Position numbers and translations under genes: made by a program. DNA of 64,000 bases. Origin: Asaia bogorensis_B (GTDB lineage Bacteria > Pseudomonadota > Alphaproteobacteria > Acetobacterales > Acetobacteraceae). Shown piece by piece: positions 53,068 through 62,230 of this stretch (positions are counted from its first letter, which is position 1; each line of letters begins with the position of its first letter). The notes beneath the pieces are model-generated. The model ran no database searches. It saw only the letters and a list, made by a program, of their open reading frames with translations, and was not told where the DNA came from. The stretch lies in assembly GCF_900465315.1 (NCBI RefSeq), contig NZ_UBIX01000012.1; one strand, written 5' to 3'.

Positions 53068-54239
53068 GCGGCAAGACAGACCTGTCTGACAAGACGGTCG
53101 ATCATGGTTTCACATCGAGCCAGCTGGTCTATTGTGATCCATTCATCGGGTTTGTGCGCCTGGGCGATATCACCGGGGCCACACACGATCGTCTCGAGCC
53201 CGGCCTGCTGATAGATACCGGCTTCCGTCCCGTAAGAGACATAGCCCGCGCTGTTGCGCCCCGTAATCTGCTGCAAAAGCGAGACGAGGGGCGATGTGGG
53301 TGATAGGTTCAGGGGTGGGAGGTCGACAAGGGGCGTCAGTGTCAGCCCGCAGGACGGATCGGCCATGCGCAGGGCTGCGTCGATTGGCGCAAGGCGTTCT
53401 GTAATGGACTGAAAAATTGCGGCGTTGTCGTCACCCGGTACAGCACGCCATTCAAGCTCGATGCTGGCTTGTTCGGGCACGATATTCAGAATGCTGCCAC
53501 CACTGGCGAGCCCGACCTGCATGGTCGTGTGATCGGGCAGGAAACCGCTGACATGGGGGCAATCGCGTTCAAAAGCGTCGCTCATATCCGCAAGTGCTGC
53601 GATGGCACGTCCCATGGCGTGAAGCGCGTTGACGCCCAGCGCAGGCTGGGAGGAATGGGCGGGGCGGCCCCGGATATCCACGCGCACCGTGAATCGCCCT
53701 TTATGGGCGATGATCGGCGCGAGCATGGTGGGCTCACCAATCACGCACAGATCGGGCATCAGGCCGCGTGAGATGACATCCTCGATCAGATAGCGGGCAC
53801 CGTTACAGGTGATTTCCTCATCGAAGGTGAAGAAGAGATGGACAGGCTTGCGCAGGGGCAGGCTTCGGATGCGGGGTATGGCGGCTAGCATGGCAGCCAC
53901 AAACCCCTTCATGTCGGTGGCGCCGCGTGCGTAGAGTCTCTCATCCTGCTGGGTGAGGCTGAACGGATCACGAGACCAGTCCTGTCCCTCGACGGGCACG
54001 CAATCGACATGACCAGACAAGGCCAGACCACCGGGCGCTACCGGGCCAATGATGGCATGCAGGTTCCATTTGCCGTCCTCTGGCCCGCGACTGCGCGTAT
54101 AGGGCACGTCCTGCTCATCGAGCAGCGCAGTAATCCAGTCGATGAGGGGCGCATTGGCATGACGGCTTGTCGTATCGAACGAGACAAGCTTTTCCAGAAT
54201 CGCAATGATGTCCATCGTCTGGGCCTTGGGAGCGGTCAT
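53064..54239 (-). CDS. argE: Acetylornithine deacetylase (M20 family)
   Basis: 391 residues. M20 metallopeptidase: ALSGHVDCVPVEGQDW (first zinc His-x-Asp), ATDMKGFVAAML, FFTFDEEITCNGARYL (catalytic Glu-Glu) and the late YVSYGTEAGIYQQAG block of ArgE. It frees ornithine from N2-acetylornithine in the cytoplasm. ATG 54215 (MDIIAIL) with AAGG 8 bases upstream is an alternative start. It shares its stop with the start of the aspartoacylase-like gene. A DapE-like substrate cannot be fully excluded. Confidence 0.85.
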   Translation of the reverse strand: MTAPKAQTMDIIAILEKLVSFDTTSRHANAPLIDWITALLDEQDVPYTRSRGPEDGKWNLHAIIGPVAPGGLALSGHVDCVPVEGQDWSRDPFSLTQQDERLYARGATDMKGFVAAMLAAIPRIRSLPLRKPVHLFFTFDEEITCNGARYLIEDVISRGLMPDLCVIGEPTMLAPIIAHKGRFTVRVDIRGRPAHSSQPALGVNALHAMGRAIAALADMSDAFERDCPHVSGFLPDHTTMQVGLASGGSILNIVPEQASIELEWRAVPGDDNAAIFQSITERLAPIDAALRMADPSCGLTLTPLVDLPPLNLSPTSPLVSLLQQITGRNSAGYVSYGTEAGIYQQAGLETIVCGPGDIAQAHKPDEWITIDQLARCETMIDRLVRQVCLAA

Positions 54240-54286
54240 GGGGAGAGTTTAGACCCTGCCTGTCGAAAACCTCAAGGCCGTGTAAC

Positions 54287-55411
54287 TCAGGAAACGATGC
54301 TGATACGGTAGCCGATCTCCTTTTCGATCGCCCTCAGCAAAAGCCGCTCATCACGCGTGCAGAAGGACAGCGCCGCGCCGCGCTTGCCTGCCCGCGCCGT
54401 GCGGCCAATGCGGTGCACATAGGTTTCGGCCTTCTCGGGCAGGTCGTAATTGAGGACGAGCGCCACATCATCAATGTCGAGCCCTCGGGCTGCGACATCC
54501 GTTGTGAGCAGGATCATGGAGCGCCCGCTGCGCAGGGCCTCCACCGCCTTCTGGCGTGCGCCCTGTGCCAGATCGCCATGCAGCGTTGTGACGGGCAGAC
54601 CTGCCTTGCGCAGATGCTTGCCGATCTGGTCCACCGAGGCCTTTGTGCGCAGGAACACGATCTGGCGTCCCTCGGTTTCGGCACACAGGCGGGTGAGGGT
54701 GGCCAGCTTTTCCTCGGCCTCAACAAACATGGCGCGCTGCTTGATGCGACGCGGCGTGACGGTCTGGCTCTCGAATTCAAGCGTGACGGGTTTGTGAAGC
54801 AGGCGACTGGCCAGGGCGCGGCCCGTGGGCGGCAGCGTGGCAGAGCACAGCATGGCCTGACGTTCCTGCGGCAGATGCAGGATGATATCATCCATTGCCG
54901 CGAGGAAATCCTCGTCCAGCATCTGGTCTACCTCATCCACGATCAGCATGCTGACAAGGTCGAGCCTGCAGGCGCCGCTGGCGAGGAGGTCGATCAGGCG
55001 GCCAGGGGTTGCAACCGCAATATCCACGCCTTCCGCCAGCGCCTCGATCTGCGCATCCTTGGGGAGGCCGCCGCAGAGCAGACGCGTGCGAAAGGGCAGG
55101 CGTCTGCCGATCTGGCGGCATACACCGGCGATCTGGGTCACGAGCTCACGGGTCGGGGCCAGAATCAGTACACGGGGTGCGCCGGGTTGCCGTTCCGCGG
55201 AGAGCGACAGAAGGCGCTGGAAGGCGGGCGCCGCATAAGCTGCGGTCTTTCCAGAGCCGGTCTGTGCCACAAGAAGCACATCGCGCCTGTCATTCAGTGC
55301 GGGCCAGACGCGGGTCTGCACCTCATTGGGTTTCTCTATGCCCACTTGCTTGAGGCCCGCGCTGACCAGCGGGTCGAATGGAAAGGCGGCAGGATCTTGA
55401 ACATCACTCAT
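54287..55411 (-). CDS. DEAD/DExD-box ATP-dependent RNA helicase
   Basis: 374 residues from ATG 55411 (MSDVQDPAA), with AAGAAG 6 bases upstream; the open frame reaching 55831 is not a real extension as it runs antisense through the divergent gene. Motifs: Q-motif with TRVWPALNDRRDVLLVAQTGSGKT (split: Walker A AQTGSGKT), PTRELV, ATPGRLIDL, motif II VDEVDQ (DEVD instead of DEAD), SAT, ARGLDIDDV and HRIGRTARAG. It lacks a basic C-terminal tail, closest to the RhlE/SrmB type. RNA remodelling is the expected role. Confidence 0.9.
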   Translation of the reverse strand: MSDVQDPAAFPFDPLVSAGLKQVGIEKPNEVQTRVWPALNDRRDVLLVAQTGSGKTAAYAAPAFQRLLSLSAERQPGAPRVLILAPTRELVTQIAGVCRQIGRRLPFRTRLLCGGLPKDAQIEALAEGVDIAVATPGRLIDLLASGACRLDLVSMLIVDEVDQMLDEDFLAAMDDIILHLPQERQAMLCSATLPPTGRALASRLLHKPVTLEFESQTVTPRRIKQRAMFVEAEEKLATLTRLCAETEGRQIVFLRTKASVDQIGKHLRKAGLPVTTLHGDLAQGARQKAVEALRSGRSMILLTTDVAARGLDIDDVALVLNYDLPEKAETYVHRIGRTARAGKRGAALSFCTRDERLLLRAIEKEIGYRISIVS

Positions 55412-55456
55412 GGATGCTTCTTGCCAAAGTTCTGCCGGTGAAGGAATTACCGAGTT

Positions 55457-56386
55457 ATGAGTGTAGCCATCATTGCTGAAGATTTTGCCGGAATGCGCGC
55501 CCAGGCGAGCGGTCTTGTCGAGCGTGCGGGGCTGGAATGGCATTTTCATCCCGTGCGGATCGGAGGAGTCTGGCGCCGTATCCCCACGAGATTCTGCCCC
55601 GACCCGCTGCGTGCTACGGCACCGATCGTGCTGCCGGGCGACACCCGCCTGCTTGTCAGCGTTGGCGGGACAGGCGGGGCAGTCGGGGCAGCGCTGAAAA
55701 AGCGCACCGGGTTGCCGCTGGTGCAGATACAGAACCCCCGCATGGATGCGGCTCGCTTCGACCTGATTGTGGCCAATGTTCATGATCGCATGGCCGGACC
55801 CAATGTCGTGGCGGCCCGAACCGCCCTGCATGGCGTGACCCCTGCAAAGCTGTCCGACGCCCGAACCTTGTGGGAAAGCAGGCTGCGAACAGGCAAAAAG
55901 GCCCTCTTGTCCGTTCTGATTGGCGGCGCGAATGGCCGGTTCAGTTTTGGCGTGAATGAAGCCGCAACACTCGGTGCGCAGCTTGCCGGGATCGCCCGGA
56001 CGCAGGATGTAACGATTGCCCTTACACCTTCACGCCGAACCGATCCGGCAGCTTTGGCGGTGTTGCGCGAGGCGCTGGATCCGTCTTGCGCCATGATATG
56101 GGACGGGCAGGGCGATAATCCTTATCTCGGTATGCTTGCCTGCGCCGATATGATTGCCGTGACGACGGACAGCGTGTCCATGATCTCGGAGGCCGCCGCC
56201 ACGACAGCGCCGGTCTTGATCATTGATCTGCCGGGGCGTTCACGGCGCATCCGGACCTTTGTCGAGACGCTGGCCGAGGCCGGGCGTGTTCGTCCGTTCA
56301 CGGGCGCGTGGGCGCCGTGGGCTATAACGCCGCTTGACGATACCGGCAGAGCGGCCGATGAAATGCGTCGGCGTCTCGCTCTCTGA
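55457..56386 (+). CDS. ELM1 (mitochondrial-fission-like) family protein
   Basis: 309 residues. The bacterial ELM1/DUF1022 family is related to GT-B glycosyltransferases: GDTRLLVSVGGTGGAVGAALK, QIQNPRMDAARFDLIV, VLIGGANGRFSFGV, and VTTDSVSMISEAAATTAPVLI are its typical blocks. The bacterial role is not established; an envelope glycosyl-transfer or lipid-A-related task is often suggested. It is divergent from the helicase gene (45-base gap), and a long unknown gene follows 48 bases downstream on the same strand. Confidence 0.85.
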   Translation: MSVAIIAEDFAGMRAQASGLVERAGLEWHFHPVRIGGVWRRIPTRFCPDPLRATAPIVLPGDTRLLVSVGGTGGAVGAALKKRTGLPLVQIQNPRMDAARFDLIVANVHDRMAGPNVVAARTALHGVTPAKLSDARTLWESRLRTGKKALLSVLIGGANGRFSFGVNEAATLGAQLAGIARTQDVTIALTPSRRTDPAALAVLREALDPSCAMIWDGQGDNPYLGMLACADMIAVTTDSVSMISEAAATTAPVLIIDLPGRSRRIRTFVETLAEAGRVRPFTGAWAPWAITPLDDTGRAADEMRRRLAL

Positions 56387-56434
56387 ACAAGGAGTTGCGG
56401 GGTCCGTAATAAAGAAAACGGGTACAGGACGACC

Positions 56435-58321
56435 ATGCTCGATATCATCACCTTCGACGCTCAGGGCGGCGGAAACATCCTCTACAAGGCGCTTGCGCAT
56501 CCCTTGGCGAGCGAGGCTCTGAGGCGACTGGAAGCGACACTGGCGGCTGGGGGTGGCTTTGCGGTTTATGACCCGGGCAATGTGCTGCGTACGCTGGTCG
56601 CCCTGTACCCCGGACTCACGCCTTCCTGCGGTGTCTACACGCATGACAGCGAGCAGGTGGGCAAGGATGATGGGCTGGGCGGCGAGAAGCTGGCCCTGAC
56701 GGATCTTTCATCATCCGAGGCCAGGCAGGTGCTTGCCCTCTCCTTCGAGCATGAAAAGATGTTGTCGCGCCTCGCGCGCGTCACCCATGCCGATCAACAG
56801 ATCTTCTCCCTGGAGCCCGCAAAATTGCCGGACTCCATGCTGAGCAATCCGCGCAACTATCTCGACAAGCATAATTTCGCGACGAACTTTGCGTTCTTCC
56901 GTGATGATGAGCGCTTCAGTACACGGCTCGTCACGGCGAATTACTGGTGCAATTACGACGCGACCGATGTGCGTTACTGGTTCCGCCTTTATGACGACAA
57001 GGGCGATATCCTGGCTGAATGGGAAGAGGAAATTCCAGACGCGCCTGCCGGTATCGTTGTGGACAGTGCCGTGGTGCGGGCGCGTTTCGATCTGCCGGCT
57101 TTCTGCGGTCAGCTTTTCGTGCATGTGCTCGGTGCGCGCGGACATGATGTCGTGAAATATGCGCTCGACACTTATGGCAAAGATGGCGAACCCAGCCTCT
57201 CGGTCACTCATGACGCCAATGCCTGGCCATCACCGCGTTTCGCAACGCTGCCGGCACCGCGCCCCGGTGAGGCGCTGATTCTCTGGATCCAGAACAGCCA
57301 TGCTACGCCTATTCCGGCGGGTGCGATTACACTCAACCAGATGGGCGAGGAGACGCATTTCCCGGTCACGGTCGAGGTTGGCCCATTCTCCACCTACGCG
57401 CTCGATGTGGGTGCGCTTGTGAAGGATATTGTTTGGCCGGCCCAGCTTGAGTTGCGTTCGGGAAACCACATCGTACGGCCACGCTACGAGATTACCGAAG
57501 GCGGTCTGACCCGTATCGCTCATCTGAACGTGGAGCGTCGTGACCTCGTACCTGAACCAGCGTTGCGCAAGCTGCCGCCTTCGATGGGCCGCGGGTTTGT
57601 GTTGCCTTTCCCCATTCTCGACCCCAAGCGCTTCACCAGCGTGGTGCAGCCGAACCCGATGTCGGAAAAGATTACCAGCCTTCCGCTGCGTCTCGATGTT
57701 TTCGATGACGAAGGGGCGCTCATCACCCAGAAATTCCTGGGCAATCTGCCGCGCAATCATGAGACAGCAATTGCCCTGCACGAGCTGACTGACTGCGCTG
57801 GCCACGCCGATCTCGTGTATGATTTCCGCGACGGTGGCGAGGGCGATGGCTGGATGCATGCCCTGATGCGCTATGAGAACCGCGAGAATGGTCACGCGGC
57901 AGAGACCAGCTTTGGCGGGCATATCTTCAACACGCTGATGACGTGGCGTAGCGAGCCGCAATCCTACGCCGGTCCGCCGCCGGGTCTGACGACACGTCTT
58001 TTTCTCAAGCTCGGTCAGGAGGGCCATGAAAGCTTCTCCTGCCTGATCCATCCGGCCTCGGTTGAGGGAACGGCACCCTCAGAGACGATACTGCATCTCT
58101 ATTCGAATGATGGTGTCGAGCTGGAGCGCCGCAGGATCAGCATCAATCCGTCGGGCTCGTATATGGTTTGGCCGCACGAGATCTTTGGTGCTGAAAAGCT
58201 GGTCGAGGCAGGGATTGGCGGCTACGTGTTGATCCGTGATCTGAGCTGCCGTCTGTTCGGCTATCATGGGCAGCGCAATGCTTCGGCAGGGTTCTCGCTC
58301 GACCATATGTTCGGGTTCTGA
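56435..58321 (+). CDS. Large protein of unknown function (628 residues)
   Basis: I do not recognise this protein. No signal peptide and no membrane segment is evident. The first ~115 residues are mixed helix (SEALRRLEATLAAGGGFAVYD), with a possible thioredoxin-like or substrate loop. From ~150 to the end the pattern is beta-rich, with repeated phrases such as YWFRLYDDKGDILAEWEE, LRLDVFDDEGALI and ILHLYSNDGVEL that look like three or more copies of one beta-sandwich module. Codon use and GC match the core genes. It follows the ELM1 gene by 48 bases, so they may share a transcript. The ATG has AGGA upstream. Confidence 0.7.
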   Translation: MLDIITFDAQGGGNILYKALAHPLASEALRRLEATLAAGGGFAVYDPGNVLRTLVALYPGLTPSCGVYTHDSEQVGKDDGLGGEKLALTDLSSSEARQVLALSFEHEKMLSRLARVTHADQQIFSLEPAKLPDSMLSNPRNYLDKHNFATNFAFFRDDERFSTRLVTANYWCNYDATDVRYWFRLYDDKGDILAEWEEEIPDAPAGIVVDSAVVRARFDLPAFCGQLFVHVLGARGHDVVKYALDTYGKDGEPSLSVTHDANAWPSPRFATLPAPRPGEALILWIQNSHATPIPAGAITLNQMGEETHFPVTVEVGPFSTYALDVGALVKDIVWPAQLELRSGNHIVRPRYEITEGGLTRIAHLNVERRDLVPEPALRKLPPSMGRGFVLPFPILDPKRFTSVVQPNPMSEKITSLPLRLDVFDDEGALITQKFLGNLPRNHETAIALHELTDCAGHADLVYDFRDGGEGDGWMHALMRYENRENGHAAETSFGGHIFNTLMTWRSEPQSYAGPPPGLTTRLFLKLGQEGHESFSCLIHPASVEGTAPSETILHLYSNDGVELERRRISINPSGSYMVWPHEIFGAEKLVEAGIGGYVLIRDLSCRLFGYHGQRNASAGFSLDHMFGF

Positions 58322-58387
58322 TCCTTTTTTTCATTTTCCACCTTGCCGCGTCATCGGGCCTTTGCTAGAGACGCGGCACCGCAGGAT

Positions 58388-58462
58388 GGGTGCGTAGCTC
58401 AGCGGTAGAGCACTGCCTTCACACGGCAGGGGTCACAGGTTCAATCCCTGTCGCACCCACCA
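58388..58462 (+). tRNA. tRNA-Val (anticodon CAC)
   Basis: 75 bases with CCA encoded. Acceptor GGGTGCG/CGCACCC, anticodon stem CTGCC/GGCAG around TTCACAC, T-arm ACAGG-TTCAATC-CCTGT. It reads GUG codons. Phage-like genes lie 2.2 kb downstream; a tRNA-end attachment site is possible, but no second copy of the 3' end is seen in the window. Confidence 0.95.
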
Positions 58463-59307
58463 TCCTCACCACCCAGAAAACTGCCGTTTTTTGAAGATCG
58501 CCGACTCTAGGCCTGAGTCCGGTTATGTTCATTCGGGTACGTTCTGAGCCGAGTCATATCGTGTCAAGCTGTGCCAGATCCGTGCCACTTTCCGCGAGTC
58601 GTCTGCCGCGGTACTAACCCGCAAGACCTTGCGATCCTGTGAGGACTGCGGCGGCGTGGATGGACATGCGGGAGGGGGCTCTCCCTCAGCGAGACAGGCA
58701 GCTCACCAACCCAGAGCAAGCGTATCAGACGGTTAACGACCAGCGCCTGTTCGTACTGAGCTTGAGTGCCAAACAGGGAGGGCAGCAATTCGCCGTGTGG
58801 TGTGGTCGTGTCCATCTGTCCGGTCAGGGAGCGAGAGGTGACGCTTTGATGCTTGAGTTCGGTGATCGTGGTCAGGACGTGGGGGAGCGATCGTCCAAGG
58901 CAATCGAACTCCCACAACCCGAGCCTGTCATCACACTTGATACATGCGAGGGATGCCTTGAAGCCGGGGCGATTGTCGCAGGTGCATGAAGCCTTGTCGT
59001 GATGCAGATGGCGCTCACCGAGTTGCGCGGTAGTCAAGGCGTCGCGTTGAAGCTCCACCTATTGACGGTCATTGATCGAGAACACCCGATGTAACCGACC
59101 AGCATGGGGGATAAACGCCCAGATCAGGGTTAACGTACCGCAGATCGATCCGACAGGGTTGTTCGTGCAGTTTTCGGGTCGTTTCCGTTGTATCCCGATG
59201 GGCGCTTTGCACACTGACAAAAACACTAGTTTCCCATCGAAGCGCTTTTTATCGCTCAATTACTTCGCCTGATCTATCAGCAAAGAAAGTGAGTTCGGTG
59301 CTAATAT
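58463..59307. other. Gene-poor stretch after tRNA-Val
   Basis: About 845 bases. Two opposite frames are open for 116 and 164 codons (58639-58989 plus; 58564-59058 minus), but neither has a good start site or a recognisable domain, and both are interrupted-gene-like. It may hold the remains of an integrated element beside the tRNA. Confidence 0.4.
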
Positions 59308-60477
59308 TCAGGATAAATAGCGAGAGATAATGGCCTTGCGGATTGCACTGAAAGGCATACCTGGCCCAATGTCACTATTACACAATACACAGAACGTAGT
59401 TCGTGATTTGGTAAATGTTTGTAAAACGCATGAAAATCCATTTATCATACCATAGTGCAGGATGCTGGCGTTGCGTTCAGTCGGTCCCGATACAAGCAGT
59501 CCGCACCCGTATTCCAAGTCTCCATAATGTGCGTCATTGGCAGAAAATCGATTCGCGCTGCTGAGACGACCATCCCGCAAGCGCCCAGGCGATAACATCA
59601 GGTTAAGATGGAAAGGATCGAGAAGCTCGTTGCTCAGAAGTGCGTCATGCCAGCGACACAGATCAACAGCGCTGCCACGCATTGCGCCAGCAGCACCAGC
59701 TTGCGAAACGTCCAAATAGGCTGCGTTCTCGAATGGCGCTCCACCGCTCTTGGGAGAACTGTACCCCGAGGCACGATCGACAACCACCTCGCTTGGGGCG
59801 TCGACAGCGAGAGACCTCAGCCCTAGAGGTTCAAAGACCAGTCCCGACATTGCTTGCGAGAATGGGGTGCGGGTAATACTTTCTATGATTGCACCGAGGA
59901 CAATGTAATTAGCATTGCTGTAAAGCCAGGCAGCGCCCGGATCGAAATCGAAAGGCTTCGTCTGACGAGCAATCTCGGCAGCCAATTCAATCTGTGTCCT
60001 CGCGGACATCGCACAGGTCGGGTCATTGCTTCCCCCTTCGTCGCTGTGTAATCCCGCCGTATGGTTCATCAGCTGCATTACTGTTACGGGTTTCAGCACC
60101 CCTGCGGATGGTAGATACGCGGCAGGCGAGGCATGAACGTCCAGACGACCCATTTGCGCCAGCTTCAGGATCGCAGCGGCCGCGAATTGCTTGGTTAGAG
60201 AGCCGATACGAAAGATCGACCTCTCTGACACGGCTGTTCGAGTCTCGAGATTGGCAAAACCCCAGCCATACGCACCGATTATTGTTGATGGGCGCCCTAT
60301 AGCGACGGACACGCCCGGGCATGCATGACTTTTAATTGCCTCCATGACCGCGTGCTCGATGTAGTGAGCATCGCCAGGCGCTCTAGCATCGGCGAAAGCC
60401 GCCGTTGCCGCCGTGGCAGGAATACTCGTGATTACACTTCGCCGGGAAACTGACCCACTCACTTTTTTATCCGCCAC
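59308..60477 (-). CDS. Serine hydrolase, class C beta-lactamase-like, with Tat-type signal
   Basis: 389 residues starting at GTG 60477. A twin-Arg signal (SRRSVITSIPATAATAAFA at 11-29) suggests periplasmic export. Catalytic motifs of the beta-lactamase/DD-peptidase/esterase (DUF3887-free AmpC-like) superfamily: SLTK (93-96, Ser93/Lys96), YSN near 185, and a late HYG. It could be a D-alanyl carboxypeptidase, an esterase or a beta-lactamase; family resemblance does not settle this. It stands alone between two gene-poor areas. Confidence 0.85.
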   Translation of the reverse strand: MADKKVSGSVSRRSVITSIPATAATAAFADARAPGDAHYIEHAVMEAIKSHACPGVSVAIGRPSTIIGAYGWGFANLETRTAVSERSIFRIGSLTKQFAAAAILKLAQMGRLDVHASPAAYLPSAGVLKPVTVMQLMNHTAGLHSDEGGSNDPTCAMSARTQIELAAEIARQTKPFDFDPGAAWLYSNANYIVLGAIIESITRTPFSQAMSGLVFEPLGLRSLAVDAPSEVVVDRASGYSSPKSGGAPFENAAYLDVSQAGAAGAMRGSAVDLCRWHDALLSNELLDPFHLNLMLSPGRLRDGRLSSANRFSANDAHYGDLEYGCGLLVSGPTERNASILHYGMINGFSCVLQTFTKSRTTFCVLCNSDIGPGMPFSAIRKAIISRYLS

Positions 60478-60690
60478 TACAAGAGAGCATCGCCATTATT
60501 GCTTTCCATCCAGATCCTATTGGCAGATATCGGCACGTTCCGGCCTAAGCCGGGCTTATGCAATACCCTATAGAATTCAAAGATGGTGAGACCAGGGGAT
60601 CAATCATGAATTGCGTGTACGTATATCTCCACCCATTCCATGTATCACCGCCAGTAAATCAATTTGTTTTGCGGCGATGATCCGCCAGTT

Positions 60691-60960
60691 TCAGGCCTGC
60701 GGCACAGCGATACCCGACCGCCAGAGCATTTCGCGCAGGAGGGAGTTCTGCTGGCGTAATTCCTCAATCAGGTAGAGGTTCTCTTCCTCACGTTGCTCGA
60801 GCTTGTCCACGCGTGCGTTCAGGCGCACGAGATCCTCGCGTTGGGAAGCAATGGTGGTGCGGGCATTAGAGGCCCCAAACCCGATCAGCCATCTTATCGT
60901 GAAAAGAATACCCCCAACAACGGCAGCCCACCATGGTTGGGGTTGATAGGCCTCGTTCAT
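60691..60960 (-). CDS. Small phage-type membrane protein with coiled coil
   Basis: 89 residues. One N-terminal membrane segment (WWAAVVGGILFTIRWLIGF, ~9-28), then a heptad-like coiled coil (LVRLNARVDKLEQREEEN and LIEELRQQNSLLREML). This layout resembles small holin/spanin-like or tail-lysis accessory proteins of phages. It overlaps the preceding stop by ATGA and is the last of three coupled genes. No firm family. Confidence 0.5.
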   Translation of the reverse strand: MNEAYQPQPWWAAVVGGILFTIRWLIGFGASNARTTIASQREDLVRLNARVDKLEQREEENLYLIEELRQQNSLLREMLWRSGIAVPQA

Positions 60961-61293
60961 GAAGAAGCATCCACTATTGAGGGATCGTAACGCGCTTTGT
61001 CATGTATGGCATTGGTCGTCAGAAATGAACGTCGCTCGACCTGAGATCCGGGGACAGACAGGGCGAAGCCCATGTGACCGGAACGCTCAACCGGCAGGTC
61101 TGCGGCCATTTTGATCAAACTGGTGATCACAACCCGACCCAGCAACGCGAGCCCGGTGTTCTGCGCCAATCGTTGTTCCGCAAGACAGACCTTCGGGCGT
61201 GTCAAAGGGCCGGACTGTGAGAAACACGTTGCTCCGGAATGTGGGGCAAACGGCGGAAGCGGACAGAGCGCTCAGATAGATTTCGTGGGTCAT
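60957..61293 (-). pseudogene. Frameshifted phage-associated gene (about 111 codons if repaired)
   Basis: The natural start, ATG 61293, overlaps the upstream stop (ATGA) and has AGGAG 7 bases before it, giving MTHEIYLSALSASAVCPTFR and onward. The natural end, TGA at 60959-60957, overlaps the next start in another frame (…ARYDPSIVDASS). The span is 337 bases, one more than a multiple of three, so one base too many (or a +1 shift) separates the two halves; the break lies before about 61205. Either a disrupted gene, a base error, or a programmed +1 shift. The product resembles nothing I can name. Confidence 0.55.
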
Positions 61294-61808
61294 GCCGGGT
61301 CTCCTATGCGTGTGGGGATGCCAGCGTTATTGAACCACCCTCCCGCGTCATTATCAGGCTCGGTAGGAAGGGCCTTCAGCCAGGCATCCATCGTGTTATC
61401 CGTCACCACAGAAAGCGGTGCGCCGGGTGCAGGCGGCGCACTTGCCGGGAAAAGAGACGGGCGGGCACCGATACAAATTTTCGCATCAACCTGCAGGCTC
61501 GCACCAAGGCTGGTTAGGGCGCAGACCGTCACAGTTTGCAGGCCCGGCACTGTCCATTGCAGCCAGGCCGTCGCGATTGTTCCAAACAGGCTTGTCCAGG
61601 CCTGTTTTGCGCCGGCCCCTGCATCGACGCGGAAAGAGGAGATGAACTCTCCCGGGGCCAGAAGAGCATCGAAATCAATACTGTAGTCTCCCCCGCCATT
61701 GAGGGCCGAGGGTGGCCAGACAAGTTCCGGGTGAGATTTTGGATAGCAGCCCTGACCTGCAGGCTCCCTTACGGGCCGCAGGATATTGGCGCTAGGACGC
61801 CATGTCAT
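61290..61808 (-). CDS. Phage fiber-tail-adaptor-like protein
   Basis: 172 residues from ATG 61808 (CAGGAG 8 bases upstream; the longer frame has no site). The pattern YSIDFDALLAPGEFISSF ... WLQWTVPGLQTVTVCALTSLGASLQVDAKICI matches the alternating beta layout of small adaptor proteins between phage tail and fibre. It is followed by the frameshifted gene and the small membrane protein in overlapping order, a typical phage cassette. No integrase, capsid or terminase is in the window. Confidence 0.5.
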   Translation of the reverse strand: MTWRPSANILRPVREPAGQGCYPKSHPELVWPPSALNGGGDYSIDFDALLAPGEFISSFRVDAGAGAKQAWTSLFGTIATAWLQWTVPGLQTVTVCALTSLGASLQVDAKICIGARPSLFPASAPPAPGAPLSVVTDNTMDAWLKALPTEPDNDAGGWFNNAGIPTRIGDPA

Positions 61809-62230
61809 GAATGTACTCCTGGAAGAATTATACAAAGCAGCGGCCATGCTGGCGCAGAGCCTCGTATGGCTCGACACCTGGTGATTTGAGGCACGATCAG
61901 GCTTTTTGCGGGTGCATCCCGGTTGCCGCGGCCTTATAGGCGCATTCACGCGGGAAAAGGCGTCTCGCGCGCGTTTGCGGATAGCGCGACAGGGAAGCGA
62001 TGAAAGTAATCGGAATATATTCCGGGTTCAGGCCCGATGCTCGTCAGTGATGAGCAGTGCTGGTCAGATTCTGGGTGTCCAGATACTGGCAGTATTGGGT
62101 TCAGATAGCATAAATATCTGAAAAGATCTACTTTAGAGAAGCCGTCTGCCTCTCAAGCGATCCTGCTACGGCATGCGTAGTGATATGATACACGGGGCGG
62201 CGTGCCCAAAAAGCACGCCGCATGATGGTT
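61809..62230. other. Intergenic region between phage-like cassette and TonB receptor gene
   Basis: No gene supported. A perfect 9-bp stem GCGGCGTGC (62197-62205) / GCACGCCGC (62213-62221) with a 7-base loop lies 10 bases beyond the receptor stop on the minus strand and is probably its transcript end, though a T-run is lacking after the stem. The rest (61870-62150) shows nothing identifiable. Confidence 0.5.

Noticed and set aside
54413..55441. Plus-strand open frame of 342 codons over the helicase gene
   Set aside because: Antisense to a gene with all helicase motifs.
58564..59058. Minus-strand open frame of 164 codons after tRNA-Val, considered as an integrase remnant
   Set aside because: No tyrosine- or serine-recombinase motif can be seen, and there is no usable start; left as a gene-poor stretch.
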